Shown piece by piece: positions 32,677 to 43,260 of a stretch of DNA of 64,000 nt. The stretch is taken from positions 176,084 to 240,083 of the forward strand of contig JBBHKE010002929.1 of the NCBI GenBank assembly GCA_037447655.1, written 5' to 3'. The notes below the pieces were generated by a model. The model ran no database searches. It had not been told where the DNA came from and saw nothing but the letters and a program-made list of their open reading frames with translations. Source of the stretch: Zygnema cylindricum. Taxonomy: Eukaryota; Streptophyta; Zygnematophyceae; Zygnematales; Zygnemataceae. Numbering within the stretch: the first letter of the stretch is position 1; each line of letters opens with the position of its first letter. The position numbers and the translations under genes were made by a program.

Positions 32677-33439
32677 AAGGTTGTTTTTTCAGTACAGTGC
32701 TAATCCACCGGAAGCCCACTAAATGTTACACCCCTGAGCACTCTCCAAAGAATAGAAAAGGGAATGCGAGTCGTCAAATCAGACCCACGAGAACTCCGGA
32801 TAGAAACCAAGGATGACCACAACAGTGCGCAAATATCTCCCACGCAGAAATATAAAAAAAATAAAAATCGGCTCTTTCAGATTAAATAATATCACCTTAC
32901 CCCAGAGAATAGAAATAAAGATATAAATCAATGCTAATGGTGAAGCAAGCTCATATGCCCCGGAGTGCAACGATGAAAAATTCAGAAGAGGAAACCTCCC
33001 CAAATTGCCCTGAAAACAGATATGATTCTCCCTCACCCCTCGGTTCCGCCGTACGGATCTGACTAGACTCTTTTCAGTTTCAAATAACAAAAGTCCAAAC
33101 CGCCCAACCACCCACCCGAGCTACGATTTTCACAAAAGACAATGCAAAACAAAGATGGTAAGAGAGTCCACGACACAATACAACCGTTCTAAACAGAAAG
33201 ATTGAATGGATTCTCTGGGAGTTTTCCCAAGAGACAGTACTGAAAAAGCAACCTGTCTACTTCAGCCCCTAAGTGCCTTAAACAACCAAAGGTTTGTCTT
33301 ACTGCAGGTGCCAAAGTCAAAGCAATGCTAGAAGCTAATCAGCAGCCAGCAATTGTTATTGTACTGAAATAAGACAAAACAAGATGTATTACCCTCAAGG
33401 CAAAAAGTTAGGCGACTCGCTCCGGCTTGATTTGCAGCC
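32677..33439 (-). other. Non-coding stretch, possibly LTR or leader of F
   Basis: No supported coding frame; minus-strand frames up to 110 codons show no motif. On the minus strand AGGGGTGTAACA near 32733-32744 resembles the inner end of a plant gypsy LTR, followed by TTTAGTGGGCTTCC as a possible leader. The sequence resumes at 46364 beyond element A2. I can only suggest that this is the F 5' LTR. Confidence 0.3.
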
Positions 33440-33444
33440 AAATG

Positions 33445-34497
33445 TGTAGAAATTAAATGTCCATTTAAAGTATTTTCTAGGTCTAAATAGAAATTTAGAA
33501 AGAAGCCGAGGCAGTCTACCTCTAACTTCTCTCTCCAACTCTCAAACTTGTCGCAGTCACTAAGAAATTGGAGAGGGAGCTAGAGCCATGGCTACCTAGG
33601 CTATCCAGAAGTTTACCGAGATTATATATTAGTTAGGGGTTTATTTACTAAAAGGAAAGTGCCGGCTACAGGATTTGATCCTGGTACCTACCGGCCGGCA
33701 AACAGCCGGTTGCTGGTAGCCTTAGCCGTTAAGTCTTTATCGAGGGTTACGTAATATAGGGTTTGATATTAAATTAAATATTAGCAAGTAGGAAAATTCA
33801 TTTAACTATAACTGTTTACGGGAGACATAGATCCATAATTGTAAAAGTACGGATTGCGGTACGGATAAAAAAGCAATACTGCGCATTTGTTTCTTTATGG
33901 AAAAGAATACAACACATGAATTTATTACGGCTACGATTAAATATGAATTTAATCGGACGGCCGGAATAAACGCCGAGATCGCGAAAGTGGATTTCGCCAG
34001 TTTGTGGTCATCTTCACATCGGATGACACGTGGCCGAATTACATTGGATCACGGCATCTCCAAGGATTACGGGAGCAAATCCGTACATACCACGTGTTGA
34101 CATTTAGGCCATGTCGTACACTGTTCGTACAGAAAGTACACCGGCAGCTGTACTTTTGTGTAAAGAACTGCATTCTGATTGGCTCCGTACATCAGTAGAT
34201 AGAGTCTGTGAGAGAGATAGGACTTAGAAAAATTAGGAGATAGGACCCTCTCTCCCAAAGATCTTCTTTACAAAAGGTCAACTTGACCCTCTATAACTTA
34301 CTGCTCAGGGAAGCAAATTCAAAGATTCTTTTTGTTATCGACTCGATGAGTCTTGCCTTAACAGGGGTGAAGTTGGTCAGAGTTATTGTCTACGAGGGTG
34401 GTAGTTGTTTTTGCTGAAACACAAAAAGGTCAATGTTATCCTAGAGGCTTCTTAGAAGATGTGCACTCTGAGGACTTATAGAGGTCTGAAAGTTTCA
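33445..34497 (+). repeat. LTR-A, 5' copy of A2
   Basis: 1,053 bases, TGTAGAAATTAAATG to GAAAGTTTCA. The Gag start codon reads ATA (ATG lost by a G-to-A change). Confidence 0.95.
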
Positions 34498-34512
34498 GGT
34501 TATGGGCCCACC
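34498..34512 (+). other. Half-tRNA primer-binding site, A2
   Basis: GGTTATGGGCCCACC directly after the LTR. Confidence 0.88.
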
Positions 34513-35232
34513 CTCTAGGGTACCAATCTTTAATGGAACTGGCTACATATAGTGGGAAAGTATGATGATACAAGCTCTATGCGGAAAAAGGTTTTGGGGG
34601 ATAGTGAGTGGACGGTTCGGGCGTCCATCAAGTCTTGGAATTCCTCCAGGGTTAGGAGGAAGCAGATTCATCAGGAAAGAGGATCCACCTTCAACGGAGG
34701 AAATAAAAGAAGGAGAGGTGGTGGACAAAGGAAAGGAAAAGGAGGCGACCATAACAATAGTAACTGGTTCGACATTCATGTCACCTATTTAGAGGAACAA
34801 GGATAATGATACTAAAACCTGGGACTTCAACAATATGGCGGCAAAGCACTTCATCCTATGCCATCTCACTCAAGGACTTGCATGTCCTCATTTGCAGATA
34901 GAAAGGGCATCCGATCTTTGGATGGCTCTCATAGAGATGTACCGAAGTGGTACGATTCAGCAACAACAGATGGCTGATCAGAAAGTTAACGAGTATGTAA
35001 ACAAAGGGTAGAAGATGTTCGATTTTTGCAATGAGCTTGCTACACTCTTCATGGAGCTAGAGAGTGCGAAAAAAGATTTTAGTGAAAAAGAAAAGGTTAA
35101 TTGTTTACTGATGAAGTTACCCAATGAGTTCGAGAACATAGTCAACCGTGAGAAGGACTTGCAGGACTCAAGGTGGATATGGAACTGAGTGGTAGGGATG
35201 ATTCTCGTTCGGGAGAATACGATTGAGATCCG
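34498..35232 (+). pseudogene. Element A2: gag, N-terminal part
   Basis: Reads VMGPPSRVPIFNGTG, then the W.I.SG.FGRPSSLGIPPG block and a K/E-rich linker, the capsid block KHFIL.HLTQGLACPHLQI, WMALIEMYRSGTIQQQQ and EY.NKG. Stops or frameshifts lie near 34555, 34790 and 35010. The ATG is lost. The frame is interrupted at 35232 by A3 and resumes at 41682. Confidence 0.85.
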
Positions 35233-36277
35233 TGTAGAAATTAATAGTTTTAAAGTATTTTCTAGGTCTGAATAGAAATAAAGAAGCCGAGCAGTCTACC
35301 TCTTACTTCTCTCTCCAAACTCTCAAACTTGTCGCAGTCACTGAGAAATTGGAGAGAAAGCTAGAGCCATGGCTACCTAGGCTATCTTGAGGTTTACGGG
35401 AAATTTATACTAGTAAGGGGAATATTTACTAAAAGGTATATGCCGGCCACAGGATTTGATCCTACTACCTGCAGGCCGACAGATAGTAGATAGCCGGTAG
35501 CCTTAGCTGTTTAGTTTATAAGTAGTCTTACGCATTATATAGTACGATGATTAATTAACATTAATTCGTAGGATAAATCATTTAACTATAATTGTTAACG
35601 GGATACATAGATCTGGTATGTAAAAGTACGAATTGCGGTACGGGTAAGAAATCAATACCGCGCATAGATTTCGTAAGCGAAACAAATGCCGCGCATGTAT
35701 TTATTACGGCTACGATCAAATACGAGTTTAATGGGACGGCCAAAATTAGCGCCGAGATCGCGGGAGAAGAATTTGGCAGTTTGTGGGCATCGCCACATCA
35801 GATGACACGTGGCGATGTTACATTGGAGCGCGGCATCACCGAGGATTAAAGGAGCGAATTCGGACATACCACGTGTCGACATTTAGGCCATGTCGTACAG
35901 TGTCCGTACATAAAGTACACCGGCAGTTGTACTTTTGCGTATTGAACTGTAATCTGATTGGTTCCGTACATCAGTAGATAGAGTCTATGAGAGAGATAGG
36001 ACTTAGAAAAATTAGAAGATAGGACCCCCTCTCCTTGAGAGCTTCTGTACAAAAGGTCAACTTTGACCCTCCATAACTTACTGCTCAGGGGAGCAAATTC
36101 AAAGATTCTTTTTGCTATCGACTCAGGGGAGTCTTGCCTTCACAGGGGTGAAGGTGGTCAGAGTTTTTTTCAGCCAGGTGGCAGTTATTTTTGCTTAAAC
36201 ACAAAGGGGTCAGGATTATACTAGAGGCTTCTTAGAAGCTGTCCACTCTGAGGACTTATGGAGGTCTCAGAGTTTCA
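35233..36277 (+). repeat. LTR-A, 5' copy of A3
   Basis: TGTAGAAATTAATAG to CAGAGTTTCA. It contains the antisense B-box-like AGGATTTGATCCT at 35451-35463, G-boxes, a GTAC cluster, the TACAAAAGG core element and the Gag ATG at 36258. Confidence 0.95.
35805..36068 (+). promoter_or_regulatory. LTR-A promoter region (A3)
   Basis: Two G-box/ABRE-type sites, ACACGTGGC (35805-35813) and CCACGTGT (35869-35876). Four GTAC tetramers follow within about 40 bases (35894-35932). A CCTCTC pyrimidine block and TACAAAAGG come next, directly followed by the palindrome GGTCAACTTTGACC (36055-36068), which holds two opposed W-box cores. The TACAAAAGG site aligns with real TATA boxes in LTR-B and LTR-C. The binding proteins are inferred from known plant motifs. 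Confidence 0.5.
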
Positions 36278-37408
36278 GGTTATGGGCCCACCCTCTAGGG
36301 TACCAATCTTTAATGGAACGGGCTTCATATACTGGGAAAGTATGATGATAGGAGCTCTATGCGAAAAAAGGTTTTGGGGGATAGTGAGTGGACGGTTGGG
36401 GCGCCCATCAAGTCTTGGAATTCCTCCAGGGTTTGGAGGAAGCAGATTCACCAGGAAAGAGGATCCACCTTCAACGGAGGAAACAAAAGAAGGAGAGGTG
36501 GTGGACAAAGGAAGGGAGAAGGAGGCGACCACACCAATAGCAACTGGTTCGGCATTCATGTCACCTATTCCGAGGAACGAGGAGAATGATACTGAAACCT
36601 GGGACTTCAACAATATGGCGGCAAAGCACTTCATCCTACGCCATCTCACTCAAGGACTTGCATGTCCTCATTTGCAGGTAGAAAGGGCATCCGATCTTTG
36701 GATGGCTCTCATAGAGATGTACCGAAGTGGTACGATTCAGCAACAACAGTTGGCTGATCAGAAAGTTAAGGAGTATGTATACAAAGGGGGAAATATGTTG
36801 GATTTTTGCAATGAGCTTGCTACACTCTTCATGGAGCTAGAGAGTGCGGGAAAAGATTTTAGTGAAAAAGAAAAGGTTAACTATTTACTGATGAAGTTGC
36901 TTGATGAGTTCGAGAACATAGTCAACCGTGTGCAGGACTTGCTGGACTCAAGGTAGATATGGAACTCAGTGGTAGGGATGATTCTCGTTCGAGAGAATAC
37001 GATTGTGATCCGAAGGGGAGGAAAGATTGGCCAAGCCTTGGCAACAACGATTGATTGGAGGAACAAGGATTCCCGGAAACTAGTCGAAAACTATGGGGGT
37101 AGGGAGCAGAAAAAACAGGCTAACGAGTTCGAACCAAGGGCTCCCAAAGGTTTATGTCATCACTGTAAATAACAAAGGCACTATATGGCAGAGTGCACTA
37201 AGCTAACCGAGCTTCGGTTAAAGGAGGGGCAGACAGGTGGTACCCTGAGAGGAAAGAAAAAGGCCCTTGTCACACAGGTACTTGAGGCTGAATCCGAGGA
37301 CGAAGACGATGAGCTCCTTTTAGATGAGGAGTTGGAGGCGAAAAACGAGGTGGAAATACCACGAAGGCAGAAATGTGCTTACGGTGGATTAAAAGGTGAA
37401 GCAGGCTA
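36258..37408 (+). pseudogene. Element A3: gag
   Basis: The ATG at 36258 lies 20 bases inside the LTR end (MEVSEFQ). The frame is open for 232 codons to a TAG at 36954-36956 (GGTAGATATGG, where related copies read TGG). Domains: conserved start GPPSRVPIFNGTGFIYWESMMIGALCEK, K/E-rich linker, capsid block around HFILRHLTQGLACPHL, DQKVKEYVYKGGNMLDFCNEL, KVNYLLMKL. Past the stop the frame continues to the knuckle, read CHHCK then a stop, then RHYMAEC. It ends in an acidic ESEDEDDELLLDEEL tail. Two stops make it inactive. It is the best preserved Gag of the A family and shows the true start. Confidence 0.9.
36278..36292 (+). other. Half-tRNA primer-binding site, A3
   Basis: GGTTATGGGCCCACC immediately after the LTR, read in frame as VMGPP of Gag. 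Confidence 0.9.
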
Positions 37409-38660
37409 GAATGTAGATTCAGGTGCCTCCATGCACATGTGTAAGGATAGGCACCTGTTCACTAAGATAAGAAAGATTCCCAGCGTAGAGATAGAGTACG
37501 GGGATGGGAGGATAGTCACCACTACTCTTGTAGGATCGGTAGATCTGAAGGTGTTAGTAGAAGGAAAGATATCCATATTAACATTCTCCGATGTGTTGTT
37601 TATTTCGGAGCTGAACAAAAACCTTATTTCTACATCTATATTAGATAATAAGGGTTTTTTCACCATCACTAGGGAAGGAGTCTTTACTGCTAGTTTTGAG
37701 GAGGATGTCTATTTCATTGCTGAGAAAGGTGGCCATGGGATGTTTAGGCTGATCTTAAGTAATGAAACGAAGAAATTTAATTATGCTGGTGTTCATGATA
37801 TTATAATGTGGCATAAGAGGCTTGGGCATGTGAATCTAGATAAGTTAAGAGAGATGAAAAAGATGGGAGTGGTGGAAGGGATTCAGTTCAGTGAGAGTGA
37901 TGATATAAGTGATTGTAGTGGATGTGCTCAAGGTAAAGCACACAAATTACCCTTTCCTAAAACAGCCACCTATAAGGGAGAAAAAATTCTAGATCTAGTA
38001 CACACAGATATTTAGGGACCGGCTAGCGTGCCCTCACCGGGGGGGAAGAGATTTATGATGACTATAACTGATGATTAGTCTCGGTATTCCCGAGTGTATT
38101 TTTTGAAAAACAAGTCAAAAGCTCAGGATTGTTTTAGACAATATAAGACATGGAGCGAAAAACTCCATGAAATTCCAATCAAGAGAGAACCAACAACAAT
38201 GGTGGAGAGTATACTTCTAACCAGTTTGAGGATTTTCTGAGGGAAGATGGGGTCCAACACCAAAAAAGAGTTCCAGAAAATTCGGAACATAATGGGGTAG
38301 TTGAAAGGTTAAATATAACACTAAGTGATAGTGCTAGAAGTATGCTGTCAGATAAGAAGATAGGAAAAAGGTTTTGGGCAGAAGCAATGAACTATGCTAA
38401 TTACCTCTAAAATATAGTTCTTACTTCAGCTATAAAAGATCAAACACCTTATGAGAGATGGACAAGCCAGAAACTAAACTTATCTCACTTAAAGGTTTTC
38501 GGCAGTCAAGTATTTAGTCTAGATAGAGATCGGTCTAATTGGAAGCTAGATCCTAAAGGAAAACCGGGATACTTATTAGGATATGATGAGGATGTTAAAG
38601 GATTTAGAGTTTATGATCTATAAAGGGAAGATATAATCTTAGTAAAGCGTCTCGTAGTTA
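37409..38660 (+). pseudogene. Element A3: protease and integrase
   Basis: The protease core DSGASMHMC follows a stop at about 37408. The 194-codon frame 37431-38015 runs through VEIEYGDGRIV and FTSTREG-type blocks to the complete HHCC finger (HKRLGHVN, then CSGCAQGK) and VHTDI with the first catalytic Asp. The Trp after it is a stop (TGG to TAG). The core continues with TITDD and YSRVYFLKNKS, then a frameshift near 38190 where the KSDNGGEY Asp block is damaged. NGVVERLN (Glu) and SHLKVFGSQVFSLDR follow. Inactive. Confidence 0.88.
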
Positions 38661-39050
38661 TGGATGAAAGAAAGTCTGTGGATCACTTCAAATATACAAA
38701 GTCAGTAAAAATCAGATTTAAGTCAGAAAATTTCGATGACTTTGAGCTCCGTAACTATCCGCGTTTTAGAGAAGATGACATTCTTGCAGGTACAATTCAG
38801 ACCGAAAAGGACTCGGCTATGGAAACTACAGTGACCACTCTACCCGAAGCGGAAGACTTGGTGGAAATTGATTCGGAATCAAGGGATAGGGGAGAAGCCG
38901 AGTTTGTTCAAAGAATCCACAAGAACCATCTATTCTGACCTCAGATTTTGAGGGGGGGAGGAGAAGTAGCAAAAGACTGCAAGAAAAACAGGTTAATAAC
39001 AAGGTAACTAAACTATCTCATCAAGATGATTCTCAAACTTATGGAGAGGC
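38660..39050 (+). pseudogene. Element A3: integrase-RT linker
   Basis: An open frame of 92 codons starts MDERKSVDHFKYTKSVKIRF and becomes acidic and S/T-rich (variable region). A frameshift at about 38930 separates it from SKRLQEKQVNNKVTKLSHQD, which leads into RT. Confidence 0.8.
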
Positions 39051-39051
39051 G

Positions 39052-40618
39052 ATGACTTGTCTAGAAAGAAACCGGTGGAAGACAACCATCAATGAGGAGA
39101 TGGCCTCAATTATGGCAGTCGATACTTGGGAGCTGGTGGATTGTCCACCTAACCGAAAAGCAAACGGTTGTAAGTGGGTTTTCAAATTAAAACTGAACCC
39201 AGATAACACAATCGAGCGCTACAAGGCCCGACTAGTGGCAAAGGGATTTACACAAAAAGAGGGAATTGACTACGAAGAAACCTTTGCCCCGGTGGTCAGA
39301 TTTCCCTCCGTCCGCATACTTCTCAGCCTGGCAGCAGCGGAAGACATGGAAGTGCACCAGATGGACATCAAAACAGCCTTTTTGCATGGAGAATTGGAAG
39401 AGGAGATCTTCATGCGACAACCCGAAGGGTTTGTGGAGGAAGGAGAGGAGAGTAAGGTATGCCGGCAGATTAAATCTCTTTATGGTTTGAAACAGGCGCC
39501 TCGAGAGTGGAATAAGAAGCTTGATGAGTTTCTTACCGGTCTGAGATATATGCGGATCAGCTCAGATAACTCAATCTATGTTTTAGATAAATGAGGAAGG
39601 TTTTATATTTATTGCAATTTATGTTGATGATTTGCTTGTTTTAAGTAAATCAATGGAGAAAATTAATAAACTGAAAACCGATCTTAAGGGGAGATTTGAA
39701 ATGATGGATATGGGGGAAGCAAAATATATTTTGGGAATTCAAGTAGAGAAAGACCGAAAAAGAAAAATTATAAGATTGACTCAAAAATAAGCAATAGGGA
39801 ACAAGCTTGAAAAATTTCAAATGGATAAAGTTAATAGTTGTACAACTCCTATCGAGTTGAAGAAGGGAAGTGAGGGGAGTGAGGAAGAAGGAGTCATAGT
39901 CTTAGACGAGGAATTATCTCTTGAAGAACAGAAGTTCATGCAGACTATTCCTTACAGGCAAGTAGGGGGAAGTCTAATATATTTTATGAATTGTACCCGA
40001 CCGGATTTAGTTGCAGCTGTTTGAGTGCTGAGTAGAAGTCTAAATGCTCCCACTAACAAGAAATAGGAGGTAGCTAAGAGAGTCCTTAGATATTTGATAG
40101 GAACTAGGGATCTATGGTTGCATTTGGGTGGGGAGAATACTGACATCACTACTTGGAGTGATGCTAGTTATAGTGATGCTCCGATGAGGAGATGCACTTC
40201 TGGATATGTATTATATGTGGGTGATGGGGCTTGCTGTTGGAGTAGGAAACAACAAAAAGTTATTGCTCAGTCCACCATGGAGGCTGAGTATATGGCCTCT
40301 TGCTTTGGTGTAAAAGAATTGATGTGGGTCAAGTCTTTGCTTGGTGAGATTGGTCATCTTAAGAGTGGTGTGCAGAAAATATCTTGTGATAATCAGGCAG
40401 CAATTGCTATTTCTGCAAATCCTAAACATCATTTTAAAGCCAAACACATGGACATTAGACTCAGCTTTGTTAAAGAGAAAGTAGAAAATTAAATAATCAG
40501 TTTAGAGTACCGACCTGATAGTGAGATGGTAGCAGATATGATGACCAAACCTGTGCCTTCCCCTAAGCTAATTTTTTGCAGGGAGAAGTGTGGTCTGAAA
40601 TTAAAGATTGACTGGAAA
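39052..40618 (+). pseudogene. Element A3: reverse transcriptase and RNase H
   Basis: RT opens ERNRWKTTINEEMASIM and continues [48 protein letters not shown] (first catalytic Asp) and SLYGLKQAPREW. The 180-codon frame breaks at 39594 by an extra base. The catalytic YVDD (39620-39631) follows in the next frame, then GEAKYILGIQVE, a stop near 39787, PYRQVGGSLIYFMNCTRPD and a TGA near 40022. RNase H is one 132-codon frame (40094-40492) with DITTWSDASYSD, TMEAEYMAS and SCDNQAAIAI. It is followed by a TAA and the family-end DMMTKPVPSPK. Confidence 0.9.
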
Positions 40619-40620
40619 AT

Positions 40621-40628
40621 AAGGGGAG
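40621..40628 (+). other. Polypurine tract, A3
   Basis: AAGGGGAG immediately before the 3' LTR. Confidence 0.88.
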
Positions 40629-41676
40629 TGTAGAAATTAATGGTTTTAAAGTATTTTCTAGGTCTGATTAGAAATAAAGAAGCGGAGGCAGTCTACCTCT
40701 AACTTCTCTCTCCAAACTCTCAAACTTGTCGCAGTCATTGAGAAATTGGAGAGGAAGCTACAGCCATGGCTACCTAGGCTATCCTGAGGTTTACGGGAAA
40801 TTTATACTAGTTAGGGGATTATTTACTAAAACGTATATGCCGGCGACAGGATTTGATCCTAGTACCTACCAGCCGATAGATAGTAGATAGCGGGTAGCCT
40901 TAGCTGTTAAGTCTATAAGTAGTCTTACACATTATATAGTAAGATAATTAATTAAACATTAATTTGTAGGATAAATCATTTAACTATAATTGTTAACGGG
41001 ATACATAGATCTGGTATGTAAAAGTACGAATTGCGGTATGGATAAGAAATCAATACCGCGCATAGATTTCGTAAGAGAAACAAATACCGCGCATGTATTT
41101 ATTACGGCTACGATCAAATAAGAGTTTAATGAGACGGCCAGAATTAGCGCCGAGATCACGGAAGAAGAATTCGGCGGTTTGTGGGCATTGCCAAATCGGA
41201 TGACACGTGGCGATGTTACATTGGAGCGCGGCACCTCCGAGGATTAAAGGAACAAATCCGGACATACCACGTGTTGACATATAGTTCATGTTGTACAGTG
41301 TCCATACATAAAGTACACCGGGAGCTGTATTTTTGCGTACGGAACTGTAATCTGATTGGTTCTGTACATCAGTAGATAAAGTCTATGAGAGAGATAGGAC
41401 TTAGAAAAATTAGAAGATAGGACCCCCTCTCCCAGAGAGCTTCTGTACAAAAGGTCAACTTTGACCTTACATAACTAACTGCTTAGGGGAGCAAATTCAG
41501 AGATTCTTTTTGCTATCGACTCAAGGGAGTCTTCTCTTCACAGGGGTGAAGTTGGTCAGTGTTTTTGTCTGTTCGGGTGGCAGTTATTTTTTCTCAAACA
41601 CAAAGGGGTCAGGGTTATCCTAGAGGCTTCTTGTAAGCTGTCCACTCTGAGGACTTATGGAGGTCTCGGAGTTTCA
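40629..41676 (+). repeat. LTR-A, 3' copy of A3
   Basis: 1,048 bases, TGTAGAAATTAATGG to CGGAGTTTCA, followed by ATCCG. Confidence 0.95.
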
Positions 41677-41681
41677 ATCCG

Positions 41682-42160
41682 AAGGGGAGGAAAGAGTGGC
41701 CAAGCCTTGGCAACTGCGACCGATTGGAGGAATAAGGATTCCCAGAAAACCGGTCGAAAACTATGGGGGGAGGGAGCAGAAAAAATCAGACCAACGAGTT
41801 CGGACCAAAGTCTCCCAAAGGTTTATGTCATTTTTGTAAGAAACCTGGGCACTATATGGCAGAGTGCACTAAGTTAACCGAGCTTTGGTTAAAGGAGGGG
41901 CAGACCGGTGGTACCCCGAGAGGAAAGAAAAAGGCCCTTGTGACACAAGTACATGAGGCGGAATCCGAGGACGAGGACGATGAGCTCCTTTTTGATGAGG
42001 AGTTGGAGGCGAAAAACGAGGTCGAAATACCACGAAGGCAGAAATGTGCTTACGATGGATTGAAAGGAGAAGCAGGTTGGATTGTAGATTCTGTTGCCTC
42101 CATGCACCTGTGTAAGGATAGGCACCTATTCCCTAAGATATGAAAGATTCCCACCGTAGA
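41682..42160 (+). pseudogene. Element A2: gag, C-terminal part
   Basis: Continues the A2 gag after A3: RRGGK.GQALATATDWRN, then an intact zinc knuckle CHFCKKPGHYMAEC (about 41827-41868), a GKKKALVTQ segment and the acidic ESEDEDDELLFDEEL tail. It flows into protease, where DSVASMHLC has Gly changed to Val, which would abolish activity. Confidence 0.87.
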
Positions 42161-43260
42161 GATAGAGTACGAGGATGGGAGGATAGTCACCACTACTCTT
42201 GTAGGATTGGTAGATTTGAAAGTGTTAGTAGAAGGAAAGACATCCATAGTAACATTCTCTGATATATTGTTTATTCCAGAGCTGAACATAAACCTCATCT
42301 CTATATCTGTATTAGATGATAAGGGTTTTTTTACTAGCACTAGGGAAGGAGTCTTTACTGCTAGTTTTGAGGAGGATGTCTATTTCATTGCTGAGAAAGG
42401 TAGCCACGGGATGTTTAGGCTGGTTTTAAGTAATGAAATGAAGAAACTTTATTATGCTGGTGTTCATGATATTATGATGTGGCATAAGAGGCTTGGGCAT
42501 GTGAATCTAGACAAGTTAAGAGAGATGAAAAAGATGGGAGTGGTGGAAGGGATTAAGTTCAGTGAGAGTGATAATATAAGTGATTGTAGTGGATGTGCTC
42601 AAGGTAAAACACACATATAACCCTTTCCTAAAACAGCCACCTATAAGGTAGAAAAAATTATAGATATAGGACACACAGATATTTTGGGACCGGCTAAAGT
42701 GCCCTCACCGGGAGGGAAGAGACTTATGATGACTATCACTGATGATTGGTCTCGGTATTCTCGAGTGTATTTTTTCAAATAAAAGTCCGAAGCTCAGGAT
42801 TGTTTTAGATAATATAAAGCATGGAGGGAAAAACTCCATGAAACTTCAATCAAGAGAATAAAGAGTGACAATCGTGGAGAGTATACTTCTAACCAGTTTG
42901 AGGATTTTTTGAGGGAAGATGGGGTTCAACACCAAAAGACAGTTATAGAAAACCCTGAACTGAATGGGGTAGCTAAAAGGTTAAATAGAACACTAAGTGA
43001 TAGTGCTCAAAATTATGTTGTCAGATAAAAAGATAGGAAAAAGGTTTTGGGCAGAAGCATTGAATTGTGCTAATAACCTCAAAAATAGAGTTCTTACTTC
43101 AGCTATAAAAGATCAAACACCTTATGAGAGATGGACAGGTCGGAAAACCAGACATATCTCACTTAAAGGTTTTCGGCAGTCAAGTATTTAGTCTAGATAG
43201 AGATCGGTCTAATTGGAAGCTAGATCCTAAAGGAAACCGGGATACTTATTAGGATATGAT
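42161..43260 (+). pseudogene. Element A2: integrase
   Basis: A 137-codon frame (42207-42620) covers the post-protease region and the HHCC finger (HKRLGHVN, CSGCAQGK), ending in a stop at the conserved KLPF position. Then come a damaged HTDI Asp block, TITDDWSRYSRVYF, KSDNRGEY (second Asp present), NGVAKRLN (Glu of the motif changed to Lys) and IGKRFWAEALNCANNLKNRV. Several frameshifts. Inactive. Confidence 0.85.

Larger units (their letters stand above)
35233..41676 (+). mobile_element. Element A3: most complete copia element, inside A2
   Basis: 6,444 bases with LTRs 35233-36277 (1,045 bases) and 40629-41676 (1,048 bases), PBS, gag, pol, polypurine tract and perfect duplication ATCCG (35228-35232 and 41677-41681). 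All domains are present. Stops and a frameshift make it inactive. In the first 92 aligned LTR bases I count four substitutions and one indel between the two LTRs, so it is not a very recent insertion. Confidence 0.95.
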
